Positions 18,735-26,743 of a stretch of 64,000 nucleotides of DNA are shown here, piece after piece. The stretch's first letter is position 1. Every line of letters begins with the position of its first letter. The notes beneath the pieces are model-generated. The model was not told the origin of the DNA. It did not search any database and saw only the letters and a program-made list of their open reading frames with translations. A program made the position numbers and the translations under genes. The DNA lies in assembly GCF_018614055.1 (NCBI RefSeq), contig NZ_JAGGPB010000043.1, forward strand, positions 186,001 through 250,000, read 5' to 3'. This stretch comes from Streptomyces sp. ISL-98 (GTDB taxonomy: Bacteria > Actinomycetota > Actinomycetes > Streptomycetales > Streptomycetaceae).

Positions 18735-19292
18735 GTGATCGAAGAAATCCTCCTCGAGGCCGAGGAGAAAATGGAGAAGGCCGTCGTGGTCGCCAAGGAG
18801 GACTTCGCCGCGATCCGCACCGGCCGTGCGCACCCGGCGATGTTCAACAAGATCGTGGCCGACTATTACGGCGCGTTGACGCCCATCAACCAGCTGGCCT
18901 CCTTCTCGGTTCCCGAGGCGCGGATGGCCATCGTGACGCCGTTCGACAAGACCGCGCTGCGCAACATCGAGCAGGCGATCCGGGACTCCGACCTCGGCGT
19001 CAACCCGAGCAACGACGGCAACATCATCCGGGTGACGTTCCCCGAGCTGACGCAGGACCGCCGCAAGGAGTACATCAAGGTCGCCAAGACCAAGGCCGAG
19101 GACTCCAAGATCTCGATCCGCTCCGTCCGCCGCAAGGCCAAGGAGACCCTCGACAAGCTCGTCAAGGACAAGGAGTCCGGCGAGGACGAGGTCCGCCGTG
19201 CGGAGAAGGAGCTCGACGACACCACCGCGAAGTACGCCGCGCAGGTGGACGAGCTGCTCAAGCACAAGGAAGCCGAGCTGCTCGAGGTCTGA
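18735..19292 (+). CDS. frr: Ribosome recycling factor
   Basis: A 185-residue factor that splits post-termination ribosomes with EF-G. Typical stretches are [34 protein letters not shown] and [15 protein letters not shown]. The second of two adjacent GTG codons (18735) is chosen because it gives better spacing from AGGAG and the usual length. Its stop overlaps the cdsA start by one base. Confidence 0.96.
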   Translation: MIEEILLEAEEKMEKAVVVAKEDFAAIRTGRAHPAMFNKIVADYYGALTPINQLASFSVPEARMAIVTPFDKTALRNIEQAIRDSDLGVNPSNDGNIIRVTFPELTQDRRKEYIKVAKTKAEDSKISIRSVRRKAKETLDKLVKDKESGEDEVRRAEKELDDTTAKYAAQVDELLKHKEAELLEV

Positions 19293-20287
19293 TGAACGAC
19301 TCTTCCTGGGGGGCCCCACCCCGGAGCGACTACGCCGGTGCGTGGGGACCCTCCGACCCGGGGCCCGTCCCGGCGGGTCCCGCCCACGATGCGCACGGGG
19401 CCGATCAGACTCGCCCCATGCCCATCGTGCCCGAGGAGCCCATGCCCACCCCGCCACAGCGCCCGCAGAGGAAGCGTGCGGGCCGTGACCTGCGTGCCGC
19501 CATAGGGGTGGGCGCAGGGCTCGGCGCGGTGATCATCGCGTCGCTGTTCATCTGGAAGGCCGCCTTCGTCGGTGTGATAGCGGTCGCCGTGGTCGTCGGG
19601 CTCTGGGAGCTGACCTCGCGGCTGGAGGAGCGCAAGGGCATCAAGGCTCCGGTGGTGCCGCTCGCGGTCGGCGGTGCGGCGATGGTCGTGGCCGGTTACA
19701 TCAGGGGCGCCGAGGGCGCGTGGATCGCCATGGCGCTCACCGCGCTCGCGGTGCTCGTCTGGCGCATGACCGAGCCGCCCGAGGGCTACCTCAAGGACGT
19801 CACCGCCGGCGTCTTCGCCGCGTTCTACGTGCCGTTCCTGGCAACGTTCGTCGCGCTGATGCTCACGGCGGAGGACGGGGCGCAGCGTGTGCTCACGTTC
19901 CTGCTGCTGACGGTGGTCAGCGACACGGGTGCGTACGCCGTGGGCTGGCGCTTCGGCAAGACCAAGCTCGCGCCGCGCATCAGCCCGGGGAAGACCCGGG
20001 AAGGGCTGGCCGGTGCGGTCGCCTTCGCGATGGTGGCGGGTGCGCTGTGCATGCAGTTCCTGGTGCACGACGGGACGTGGTGGCAGGGTCTGCTGCTCGG
20101 TGTCGCGGTGGCGGCGAGTGCGACGCTCGGTGACCTCGGCGAGTCCATGATCAAGCGTGACCTCGGCATCAAGGACATGGGCACGCTGCTGCCGGGTCAC
20201 GGCGGAATCATGGACCGCCTGGACTCACTGCTGCCGACGGCTCCGGTGGTCTGGCTGCTGTTCGTGATCTTCGTAGGAACTGGCTGA
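19292..20287 (+). CDS. cdsA: Phosphatidate cytidylyltransferase
   Basis: A 331-residue membrane enzyme that makes CDP-diacylglycerol from phosphatidic acid and CTP. About 65 cytoplasmic Pro/Asp-rich residues precede several membrane segments. The family signature is present: SDTGAYAVGWRFGKTKLAP, ISPGKTREGLAGA, and GDLGESMIKRDLGIKDMG with PGHGGIMDRLDSLLP. It is the last core gene before the integrated element; only 76 bases separate its stop from the left attachment core. Confidence 0.96.
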   Translation: MNDSSWGAPPRSDYAGAWGPSDPGPVPAGPAHDAHGADQTRPMPIVPEEPMPTPPQRPQRKRAGRDLRAAIGVGAGLGAVIIASLFIWKAAFVGVIAVAVVVGLWELTSRLEERKGIKAPVVPLAVGGAAMVVAGYIRGAEGAWIAMALTALAVLVWRMTEPPEGYLKDVTAGVFAAFYVPFLATFVALMLTAEDGAQRVLTFLLLTVVSDTGAYAVGWRFGKTKLAPRISPGKTREGLAGAVAFAMVAGALCMQFLVHDGTWWQGLLLGVAVAASATLGDLGESMIKRDLGIKDMGTLLPGHGGIMDRLDSLLPTAPVVWLLFVIFVGTG

Positions 20288-20344
20288 CCTGCGGTTTTGG
20301 CGGTCAAGGGTCCGTTGTCCACAGGGCGGCGGGCCCTTTCCGTA

Positions 20345-20388
20345 TGTCTGCGACACTGGTATGACCATGCCTGTACCTGGAGAACTCA
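20345..20388 (+). repeat. attL: Left attachment site, with the stranded rlmN start
   Basis: The perfect core is ACCATGCCTGTACCTGGAGA followed by ACTCA (20364-20388). The match to the right site extends 19 bases further left with four mismatches. The site still holds the ATG and first seven codons of rlmN (MPVPGEL), after which the frame runs into element DNA and stops at 20415-20417. It lies 60 bases beyond the integrase stop codon. Confidence 0.92.
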
Positions 20389-20448
20389 GCCCGGGACGGG
20401 ACACACACAGTGGTTGACCTGCATGTATCCCGCTGCCCGGCTGTAGTT

Positions 20449-21714
20449 CTACGCCGCCTGGGCCGTCTCTGGGCCGTCACCGCTCTCGGTGGGGCGTTCA
20501 TAGAGGTGGTTTACGGCCTTCCGCGTGCGGTTCTCGCTGCTCGGCATCAGGTGCGTGTACACCCGCAGAGTGAATCCAGGGTCCGTATGCCCGAGGTAGT
20601 TGCTCAGGGCCTTGATGTTCTCCCCTGCGTCCAAGAGAACCGAGGCGTAGAAGTGTCGCAGCGCGTGCATCCCGTGCTCCCGGGCAGAGGGCAGCGGGCT
20701 GCCGTCGTCCGGCCGCGAGATGAGCCCGGCGGCGGCGAGTGCGGGTTTCCACGGTGCGATGTTGAAGTTGCTGCGGTAGACGTGATTCCCCTGCGGCCCG
20801 GAGAAGACGAGCCGCCGCGTCACAGGGGGGCCGTCTGGCTTCATCCACGGAAGAGTGATTTCCACCGGCGGGTACCGCTCGATGTGCTGGGCCAGTGCCG
20901 CCCCGACTTGTTCAGGAAGCGGCACGTCGCGCACTTTGTCGCCCTTGGGTAGGCCGAAGTATGCCCGGCCCTTCACGACCTTGATCTGTAGCCCTACGTG
21001 CAACCAGCCAGTGAGGAAGCCCACCGCGTCGAGCGGGAGGCCAAAGATCTCACCCTGGCGCAGACCGCAGCCGGCTCCCAGATCCACCACGGATTGGTAG
21101 CGCGGGGGAAGTGCGTCACGGACCGCGAACACCTGTTGAGCCGTCCACGGCTTGACTCGCTCCCCACTCGGCTTCGGGGCTGCCACCGAACTCGCCCGGC
21201 AAGGATTTCGGGGAATGAGCGTGTCGTCTACCGCCGCGGTGAGCACGGCGGAGACGTTCGCGAAGATGCTGCGCCGGTACGACGATGCCAGCCCAGCGTC
21301 TTCGAGCTGTCGCACCCACGAGCGGATGTGGCTGGGCCGGAAGGACGCGAGGGGACGCGATCCGAGGTAGGGGAAGGCGTGAAGCCTGAGCCGAGTCTCT
21401 GTCGTTGTGCGTGTCGACACGTCAGTGGTCTGAGCCGCGATCCAGCGTTCCGCGTACTGCTTGAAGGTGGTTCGGCCGGCGGCGGGATCGATGTACGCTC
21501 CGCGCGACATGTCCGCCTCGATATGGGCGAGCCACTGGTCGGCGAGGCGCTTCTGGCGGTCGGGGAAAGACCTGCTCTTTTCGGTGCCGTCGGGACCCAC
21601 GTAGCGGGCGCGATATCGCATGCCGGTGCCGTGGCGATCGGTCTTCACGCGTCGAGTCCTGCCGTCGGTTCCTTGTTCGGTCTTGTACCAGCGGTCTTGG
21701 ATGTGGCCGGCCAC
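20449..21714 (-). CDS. int: Site-specific tyrosine recombinase (integrase)
   Basis: A 421-residue phage-type integrase. An N-terminal arm-binding domain (GTGMRYRARYVGPDG), a SAM-like core-binding domain (about residues 75-165) and the catalytic domain follow. Catalytic residues seen are Arg in GCGLRQGEIFGL, His-x-x-Arg in HALRHFYAS, His in LGHTDPGFTLRV and the Tyr of VYTH. The GTG at 21714 is chosen because AGGAG lies five bases upstream; the longer open frame to 21867 has an unnatural Pro/Ser-rich N-terminus. Its stop lies 60 bases from the left core site, as usual for integrases that recombine the adjoining attP. Confidence 0.95.
   Translation of the reverse strand: MAGHIQDRWYKTEQGTDGRTRRVKTDRHGTGMRYRARYVGPDGTEKSRSFPDRQKRLADQWLAHIEADMSRGAYIDPAAGRTTFKQYAERWIAAQTTDVSTRTTTETRLRLHAFPYLGSRPLASFRPSHIRSWVRQLEDAGLASSYRRSIFANVSAVLTAAVDDTLIPRNPCRASSVAAPKPSGERVKPWTAQQVFAVRDALPPRYQSVVDLGAGCGLRQGEIFGLPLDAVGFLTGWLHVGLQIKVVKGRAYFGLPKGDKVRDVPLPEQVGAALAQHIERYPPVEITLPWMKPDGPPVTRRLVFSGPQGNHVYRSNFNIAPWKPALAAAGLISRPDDGSPLPSAREHGMHALRHFYASVLLDAGENIKALSNYLGHTDPGFTLRVYTHLMPSSENRTRKAVNHLYERPTESGDGPETAQAA
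20460..20478 (+). repeat. Candidate arm-type integrase site, left end
   Basis: GGGCCGTCTCTGGGCCGTC, two GGGCCGTC units 11 bp apart, begins 72 bases inside the left core and lies within the 3' end of the integrase gene. An 18/19 match in the same orientation occurs near the right end at 40648-40666. Direct repeats flanking the core in circular form are typical of arm-type binding sites; binding is inferred. Confidence 0.5.
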
Positions 21715-21787
21715 GTGGGCTCCTTGGGTGGGAACGGGGCAGGGGCACGACCTGTGTGGGTCGTGCCCCTGCTGTGGTTGGGCTGGG

Positions 21788-22009
21788 TTATGCGGCGTCG
21801 GCGGCCTTGCGTTGGATGACGTAGGCGTGCACGTCGGCGGGGTCGTAGCGGATGTGCTTGCCGACACGGAATCCGGGCGGACCGATCCGCTTCTTGCGCC
21901 AGGCGTAGAGGGTCTCGACGCTCTCCAACTTGAAGATGACCACTAGGTCTTCGGGGGCGAGGTAGTGGTCCGGGAGATCAGCGCGGAGCGTCTGGGCGGC
22001 GGTTGCCAT
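21788..22009 (-). CDS. xis: Excisionase-type helix-turn-helix protein
   Basis: A 73-residue protein with a MerR-like winged helix: YLAPEDLVVIFKLESVETLYAW, RKKRIGPPGFRVGKHIRY and DPADVHAYV. This is the usual Xis of AICEs, which directs the integrase toward excision. The ATG at 22009 has GGAGAA upstream; a longer frame to 22222 would add a sequence without any fold. It lies 73 bases before the integrase start on the same strand, as in pSAM2. Confidence 0.88.
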   Translation of the reverse strand: MATAAQTLRADLPDHYLAPEDLVVIFKLESVETLYAWRKKRIGPPGFRVGKHIRYDPADVHAYVIQRKAADAA

Positions 22010-22213
22010 GTGACTTCTCCTCAGGGTGGCGTGGCCCCCTTCTGGGGGATCCGCAACAGCCGCCACGCCGCAACATTGCTGGTCAGCGGCTTGAATCTGT
22101 GGCGGATACGACTTTGTCGCGGATAGGTGCCGCCACGCGCGGGCGTGGCGGGCCTTCAAATGGGGTTGGTCTCGGGTCTTTTCGGGGCCCGCGCCTGTCC
22201 GAGGTGCGGGATT

Positions 22214-22422
22214 CTGCGTCACCGCGTCATCTGCGTCATTCGTGTCTCTGACCTGCGGTTTTGAGTGACGCAGAGGATTTGGGGTGCGTCACCGGTGACG
22301 CAGGCTTTCGTCACCGGGTGACGCGGGTGACGCGGGGTGACGCAGCCACGGTCGTCCTGCGTCACCGCTGTAGCGGCAGGTCAGGGGCCGTTGTCTGTCC
22401 TCGGGTGACGCAGGTGACGCAG
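22214..22422. repeat. Iteron cluster of GTGACGCAG repeats
   Basis: Copies of GTGACGCAG or its complement occur at 22214, 22265, 22285-22302 (an 18-bp perfect palindrome TGCGTCACCGGTGACGCA), 22318, 22327, 22337, 22357, 22405 and 22414; 22231 holds a near-copy. Those at 22318-22345 and 22405-22422 are head-to-tail tandem. Such iterons are typical of initiator or regulator binding at plasmid origins. Confidence 0.8.
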
Positions 22423-22537
22423 CGTCTCTTCTCTTAGGAAAAGAGAAAGGGGGTGTCTGTTGTGGTGCGGTACGCCTCAAGGCGTGAAGAGGGAGCCGCT
22501 TCGCGGCGCGACCATCAGGCGTCGTTGCCGCCGAACA

Positions 22538-22583
22538 GCAAGAGGAGCACCCCGGTCGTGGTGGCGCGTGGTGCTCTTCTTGC
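22538..22583 (-). terminator. Hairpin after the helicase gene
   Basis: Arms at 22538-22551 and 22570-22583 form a 14-bp stem with one mismatch and an 18-nt loop, starting 27 bases beyond the helicase stop. It would end the long minus-strand transcript before the iteron region. Confidence 0.55.
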
Positions 22584-22609
22584 TTGTCCGGTCGGCCGTG
22601 GGTCGCGGG

Positions 22610-24085
22610 TCAGAGCATCGGTTCTTGCTGGTGTGGCAGTGGGATCGGCGGGCGGGTCATCTCGATGTAGCGGCCCTCTTTGGTGCGGCCCCAGTCGATC
22701 AGGACGCCCCGGGCGGCGAGGGTCGGTTGGAGGCGCTTGAGGCGGTCGGAGAGGACTTTGCCCGTGGTGGGCCAGCCCTTGGGCAGGGGGCGGAAGTCGT
22801 CCCCGGTGTAGAGGCCGGTGAGGCAGTGCAGCCACTCGGAGGAGGTCATCCGTGTTTCTGCGCCTGCCGTGAGGCCGGCGGCGTGCTTGAGCACGGTCTG
22901 TGCGAGGAGGTCGCCTTCGATGACGTCGTCGTTGAGGTCGTCCAGGCTGGCCCGGTAGGCGTTGAGGGCTCCGAAGCCGGTCGCCGTGTCGAGCTGTGCG
23001 CACAGGTGGGCGAAGTCGGCCATGCGCAGGTCGGTGGGGATGTCTGCCCCGGCAGCGCGGACCTTGACGGTGAGGTCGAGCAGGGAGCCGAGGACGACGG
23101 GCAACACCTCCTCGAATTCCGCCCACAGTTCGGCCTCGGTACGCCGGACGCGAGGGCGTTCCAGGCGTAGCGGGAGGAGGCGTTCGGCGAGGTCGGGGCG
23201 GATGACGCCGACGTCGATGCCGGTCAGGAGCAGGGGCCGGCGGTAGCGGGAGCGGACCACGTCGCCGTCGGTGTACAGGGCGCGTTTGATGGTCTCGGCG
23301 CCGGTGACGATGCAGCACATGAGGTCGGACAGGTCCGGGGCCAGGTGAGAGAGGTTGTCCAGGGCGGTGACCCATCCGGCTGCCACGGCCGCGATCAGGT
23401 TCTCTTCGTCCTTCGGGGCGCGGCGCAGGTCGCCGCTCATGCCCTCGATGATCCGCACGAGCATCCGTCCGGCGGTGGACTTGCCCGCGCCCTGGGGGCC
23501 GGTGAGGAAGGGAGCGGGGACGGGCACGGACGGCCCGAGACAGCCGATGAGCCAGGCGATGGCCAGGCATTCGGTCTCCGCGTTGGCGAAGTTGGTCAGC
23601 CGTAGCAGGAGGTCGATGCCCTTGCCATCGGTGTCCCGCGCGGGCAGAGGGAGTTCGCCGGTGAGCTGGGTGCGTCGCCAGCAGACTTCCTGCGGGTCGG
23701 GGGTGATGATGTCCCAGCCGGTGGGGTGGATGCGGATGGACTGTCCGTCGTTGCGGCCCAGGTCGAGCCATGTCGCGCCGTCGAATCCGGGCGCAACGCG
23801 GATGTGGACCGGCTGTACGTCCTGGGTGATCGCGAGTGCTTCGATCAAGTCCAACGCCTCCTTGAGGGCGGTTCCGTTGAACACGCCGTGTCCGTCGTGG
23901 AAGAGGCCGACCATGAGTTCCTGCCGGTGGCTGCCCGAGGTGCCCTGTGAGCGGATCGGACGGGCCACGGGGTGCCCGTTCTTCTGCGCGTACACGGTCC
24001 CGTCAGCGGTGCGGAAGTACCGGAAGTGCTCTTGCGCGTAGTCGGCGATGACCTCGCGGGCCGGAGTCTTCTCGTCGTCGGACAT
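22610..24085 (-). CDS. Replication ATPase/helicase-like protein of the element
   Basis: A 491-residue protein with one ATP-binding core: Walker A FLTGPQGAGKST (about residue 197) and an acidic Walker B-like stretch (GWVTALDNLSHLAPDLS), like the DNA-primase-associated helicases of phages and AICEs. The C-terminal part (MTSSEWLHCLTGLYTG through LQPTLAARGVLIDWGR) looks like a DNA-binding winged helix. It starts 2 bases after the primase-polymerase gene stop, so both are made together; the pair probably unwinds and primes element DNA. The ATG at 24085 is chosen by this coupling. Confidence 0.75.
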   Translation of the reverse strand: MSDDEKTPAREVIADYAQEHFRYFRTADGTVYAQKNGHPVARPIRSQGTSGSHRQELMVGLFHDGHGVFNGTALKEALDLIEALAITQDVQPVHIRVAPGFDGATWLDLGRNDGQSIRIHPTGWDIITPDPQEVCWRRTQLTGELPLPARDTDGKGIDLLLRLTNFANAETECLAIAWLIGCLGPSVPVPAPFLTGPQGAGKSTAGRMLVRIIEGMSGDLRRAPKDEENLIAAVAAGWVTALDNLSHLAPDLSDLMCCIVTGAETIKRALYTDGDVVRSRYRRPLLLTGIDVGVIRPDLAERLLPLRLERPRVRRTEAELWAEFEEVLPVVLGSLLDLTVKVRAAGADIPTDLRMADFAHLCAQLDTATGFGALNAYRASLDDLNDDVIEGDLLAQTVLKHAAGLTAGAETRMTSSEWLHCLTGLYTGDDFRPLPKGWPTTGKVLSDRLKRLQPTLAARGVLIDWGRTKEGRYIEMTRPPIPLPHQQEPML

Positions 24086-24087
24086 GG

Positions 24088-24975
24088 CTACAGTCCCAAC
24101 TTGGTGCGGGCGTTGGTCCACGCGCCGGTGCAGTGCCGGAGGGATTCGCCCTTGGCCTGAGCGGCGGCAAAGAGGCGGGTGACGTGGGTGTCGGTCAGGC
24201 AGCCGCACCGGCCGTGGGTGGACAGCACGGCGAGGAAGGTCCGGTAGACGGTCGTGTGCACCGCGCTGCGGGCATCAGCAATGCGCTGCTCGGCCATGGC
24301 GATGCCACGGTCCAAGTAGACGGGCGTCCGATGACGGCATTCCCCGCCCCCGACCGGCGCGGGCACCGTGACGACGCCAGGTGCCGACAGGGCCGTGGAA
24401 GGCTCCCTCACGGCCAGCGCACGCACGGCGTCCGGCAGAGGGGTCATGGTGCCGGTTCCGGGCCCGAGCCACCGCGCGTAGGACATGAGCGACTTGATGT
24501 CCACGCCGTCACGGACAGCGTTCACGGAGCGCACGGTGCCCTGGTAGATCCAGTGCTCGCCGCGTGTGGTCGCCACCGTGCGGGTGAGCGGCAAGGTCGC
24601 CCGAGCCCATGCGACGGCTTCGGCGTTGTCCAGGTCCACGACGGTCAGCCCGGCCCCGCCCGGGTGGTAGGCGACGGATACGGCCTGCCGCCACGCAGGG
24701 GCCCAGGCGGAGGAGGTGATGACGCGGGTGTCGGTGGTGGCGGCGGCCCAGCCGTGGCACGCGGCGGGGCACTGGCAGGTGCCCGCGCTCCTCATGTGGG
24801 GCCGCCCACCGCACGCGCCGTCAGCACAGGCGCGGCAGTTTCCGAACGGCAGTTTTCCTGCCCGCAGGGGCAGCACTGGCACACCAGCCGTGGCCAGTGC
24901 CAGCGCGGTTCGCATGCAGTCCCCGCCGGCGTGATTCGTCACGCGCGGAAGCGTGGTCTTGCAGTCAGATGTCAT
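24088..24975 (-). CDS. Bifunctional DNA primase/polymerase (prim-pol) domain protein
   Basis: A 295-residue protein with the prim-pol fold found in replication proteins of AICEs and plasmids. The metal-binding motif is VVDLDN (about residue 126), and a second active-site region with TRGEHWIYQG and GVDIKSLMSYARWLGPG follows. The Cys-rich stretch CRACADGACGG near residue 45 may bind zinc. The ATG at 24975 has GGAG nine bases upstream. With the helicase at 22610-24085 it forms a split version of what many AICEs code as one protein. Confidence 0.82.
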   Translation of the reverse strand: MTSDCKTTLPRVTNHAGGDCMRTALALATAGVPVLPLRAGKLPFGNCRACADGACGGRPHMRSAGTCQCPAACHGWAAATTDTRVITSSAWAPAWRQAVSVAYHPGGAGLTVVDLDNAEAVAWARATLPLTRTVATTRGEHWIYQGTVRSVNAVRDGVDIKSLMSYARWLGPGTGTMTPLPDAVRALAVREPSTALSAPGVVTVPAPVGGGECRHRTPVYLDRGIAMAEQRIADARSAVHTTVYRTFLAVLSTHGRCGCLTDTHVTRLFAAAQAKGESLRHCTGAWTNARTKLGL

Positions 24976-25012
24976 GCTGGGATTTCTCCTGTTTCTGCGA
25001 AGGGACGGAGAG

Positions 25013-25053
25013 CCGGGGCGGTCGCGGTCTTTGGAGAGAGGCGACCGCCCCGG
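25013..25053. terminator. Hairpin upstream of the primase-polymerase gene
   Basis: A perfect 13-bp inverted repeat (CCGGGGCGGTCGC at 25013-25025, complement at 25041-25053, 15-nt loop) lies between two minus-strand genes. Its surrounding sequence (about 25000-25060) recurs with changes at 31896-31957 before the first gene of the operon. Confidence 0.65.
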
Positions 25054-25059
25054 GCACAT

Positions 25060-25422
25060 TCAGGCTTCGGCGGTGGTGTCGTAGCCGAGCGGGGCGAGCG
25101 CGCTGTGGGCGCGGTCCAGATGCCCGGCGAGGGTCTCAGCGATGATCGCGGCGGAGCCGAGGCCGGATCGGGCCTCGGCGAGGTGGTCATCAGGTGCGCC
25201 GTAGTCCGCGGTGACCGCGCCCGTGGCGAGCACCTCAAGGAACCCAGCGAGCTGCTCGAAGCTCTGCGGCAGTCGCTGGGTGAGGAGCTTGAGGGAGGCG
25301 ACGGTCTTGTACGCGTCGCCGGGGTAGGTCAGCTCTCCTTTGGTGCTTTGGGTGGCGTGGTTGAGGTTGCGGATCGCCTCAGCGGCCTGGGCCGCCAAGT
25401 CCTTCGGATCGGTGTTCGTCAT
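25060..25422 (-). CDS. Hypothetical element protein
   Basis: A 120-residue soluble, mostly helical and slightly acidic protein (MTNTDPKDLAAQAAEAIRNL). No motif is recognised. AGGA stands before the ATG at 25422. Its place between membrane-protein genes and the replication pair is common for small AICE proteins of unknown role. Confidence 0.7.
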   Translation of the reverse strand: MTNTDPKDLAAQAAEAIRNLNHATQSTKGELTYPGDAYKTVASLKLLTQRLPQSFEQLAGFLEVLATGAVTADYGAPDDHLAEARSGLGSAAIIAETLAGHLDRAHSALAPLGYDTTAEA

Positions 25423-25440
25423 CGTGGGCTTCCTCTCGGA

Positions 25441-25590
25441 CTACTCGCAGGTGCACTCGGGCACGTCGCCCGCGCCGGTGTCACCGCACTGGCAGCAGTG
25501 GGCGTAGGGATACGGCTCGCTGTCGTCGTTGGGAGCGCACAGCTCGCAGCCGATGAATTCCTCGTCGCCCTCGTCGTCGTACTCGTTCAC
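25441..25590 (-). CDS. Small cysteine-rich acidic protein
   Basis: A 49-residue frame from GTG 25590 to TAG 25441, preceded by GGAG about nine bases upstream. The N-terminal third is very acidic (EYDDEGDEE), then cysteines occur at about residues 15, 18, 32, 33, 35, 46 and 48, with CELC and CCQC pairs that suggest zinc binding. It lies 5 bases after the stop of the membrane-protein gene at 25595. Function unknown; the position in a tight operon and the cysteine pattern are the support. Confidence 0.6.
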   Translation of the reverse strand: MNEYDDEGDEEFIGCELCAPNDDSEPYPYAHCCQCGDTGAGDVPECTCE

Positions 25591-25594
25591 GAGG

Positions 25595-26215
25595 TCAGCT
25601 CTCCTTGGTGATCTCGAAGGTGTGGGCGGTGGCGGGGAGTTCGGGCAGTCCCGCGCGGGTGAGTTGGGCGGGATCGAAACCGGGCAGCGCGGCCCGGGCG
25701 GTGAGCGCCTGGGCGAGCTGCTCGGCGTATGCGGCGCCGGAGCGGGCGACCTCGATCTGTGCCCCGGCGCGAAGTGCTTCGACGCGTTCGATGTGGCCGT
25801 GTTCCTCGTGCCGCTGGGCGGTGTGCCGCTCGTGCGCGAGGCTCTCGCGACGGTCGGTGCGCCAGTAGCGGGCGGCCAGGGCGTAGGCGACGGCGGTGGC
25901 TAGCGCCCACAGCAGCAGCGGGAGCGGCAGGCCGTCGGCGTATCCGGCGACACCCGCGAGGGCGAGGCCACCGGAGGAGGCGAACGCGGTACCGGCAATG
26001 ACTGGGTCGCCTGCCCGGCCAGCCGATGCGAAAGCGCCGGCCGCAGCAGCCCCGGCAGCGAGCACGACCATCAAGGCCGCGTTGCCCACGGAGTGTTCCG
26101 CGCCGTTGGCGTTCCAGATCCTGCCGAGGATCAGCACGGTAGATGTGGCCACGGCGGGGGCCGCTTTGGGGGCGGTGAGGGCGAGCCAGTGGCGGGCGAC
26201 GATGGGTTCGTTCAT
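25595..26215 (-). CDS. Membrane protein of the transfer region
   Basis: A 206-residue protein with about four to five membrane segments in the first 115 residues (for example AALMVVLAAGAAAAGAF, LPLLLWALATAVAYALAA) followed by a charged helical tail of about 90 residues with a likely coiled coil (ESLAHERHTAQRHEEHGH). It may be a Spd-type spread protein or a partner of the TraB pore, judged only from context. GGAG precedes the ATG. Confidence 0.65.
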   Translation of the reverse strand: MNEPIVARHWLALTAPKAAPAVATSTVLILGRIWNANGAEHSVGNAALMVVLAAGAAAAGAFASAGRAGDPVIAGTAFASSGGLALAGVAGYADGLPLPLLLWALATAVAYALAARYWRTDRRESLAHERHTAQRHEEHGHIERVEALRAGAQIEVARSGAAYAEQLAQALTARAALPGFDPAQLTRAGLPELPATAHTFEITKES

Positions 26216-26226
26216 CGCGGGCTCCT

Positions 26227-26415
26227 CTACAGGTCGCTGAGGGCGTTGACGACGGCGGTGGTGAGTTCGTTCATCGGCTCGGACGCTCCGGTGGAGGCGA
26301 GGTAGAAGCCGAACATCATGGCGACGAACGCGGAGCCGTAGCCGAGGGACTTGGAGCGCAGGAGGAAGAACAGGACCAGTCCGAACAGGGCCACGAGCGA
26401 GACAGTGATGGCCAC
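26227..26415 (-). CDS. Small two-segment membrane protein
   Basis: A 62-residue protein starting at GTG 26415, six bases after an ideal AAGGAGG. Two hydrophobic stretches (ITVSLVALFGLVLFFLL and YGSAFVAMMFGFYLAS) nearly fill it. The frame stays open upstream to 26637, but that part is low-complexity Ala/Thr/Ser and antisense to the next gene. It is likely a Spd-like helper of conjugation; this is inference from place. Confidence 0.65.
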   Translation of the reverse strand: MAITVSLVALFGLVLFFLLRSKSLGYGSAFVAMMFGFYLASTGASEPMNELTTAVVNALSDL

Positions 26416-26449
26416 CAGGGGCCTCCTTACGGTGAGCCGGGGTGAGGGG

Positions 26450-26701
26450 TCAGCGGGTGCCGTCGCGGTGGATGCGGACGGCGACGTTGAACAGGTGGCG
26501 GCCGACGCGTATGCGCTTGCGGTCGCCGCGGCAGCGGCGGCAGGTCTTGCCGGGCCGGAGCTTGCCGCGCCGGTCCTTCTTGAGTGCGTAGCCGAAGCCC
26601 TTGCACTTGCGGCAGTTGCCGAACGGCGAGGCCGCACACAGCCCGCCGTAACAGACCGTGAGGGTGAGTAGGCAGGCGATAGCCAGGAGGGCAGGGGGCA
26701 T
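26450..26701 (-). CDS. Small membrane-anchored CxxC protein of the transfer region
   Basis: An 83-residue protein with one N-terminal membrane segment (LLAIACLLTLTVCYGGLCAA) and a cytoplasmic zinc-ribbon-like pair CRKCKGFG and CRRCRGD, followed by a basic tail. The pattern resembles half a DnaJ-type zinc finger. Proteins like this lie next to traB in many Streptomyces AICEs and are often labelled mobile element transfer proteins. GGAGG precedes the ATG at 26701. Confidence 0.68.
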   Translation of the reverse strand: MPPALLAIACLLTLTVCYGGLCAASPFGNCRKCKGFGYALKKDRRGKLRPGKTCRRCRGDRKRIRVGRHLFNVAVRIHRDGTR

Positions 26702-26743
26702 GAAGGGCCTCCAGGGGCGGATTTCAGGGGTTTCCGCAGGTGG

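Larger units (their letters stand above)
22010..22609. other. Gene-free region with iterons and terminator hairpins; candidate origin
   Basis: No gene is supported in these 600 bases between the helicase gene and xis. They hold a cluster of GTGACGCAG repeats (22214-22422), a small AT-rich hairpin (TTCTCTT / AAGAGAA, 22429-22447) and a 14-bp stem with one mismatch just after the helicase stop (22538-22551 with 22570-22583). The combination suggests a replication origin or an excision/replication control region, with the hairpins ending helicase transcripts. Confidence 0.55.

Noticed and set aside
20345-20388. tRNA gene as attachment site
   Set aside because: No cloverleaf can be drawn from the repeat, and the core is exactly the start of rlmN.
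20410-21946. Plus-strand genes opposite the integrase
   Set aside because: They lack ribosome sites and any fold, and the opposite strand carries a complete tyrosine recombinase.
22214-22422. CRISPR array
   Set aside because: Repeats are 9-10 bp, occur in both orientations and some are directly adjacent, with no regular 30-bp spacers; iterons fit better.
26227-26637. A 136-residue version of the small membrane protein
   Set aside because: GTG 26415 follows an ideal AAGGAGG; the upstream part is Ala/Thr-rich and overlaps the neighbouring CxxC gene in another frame.
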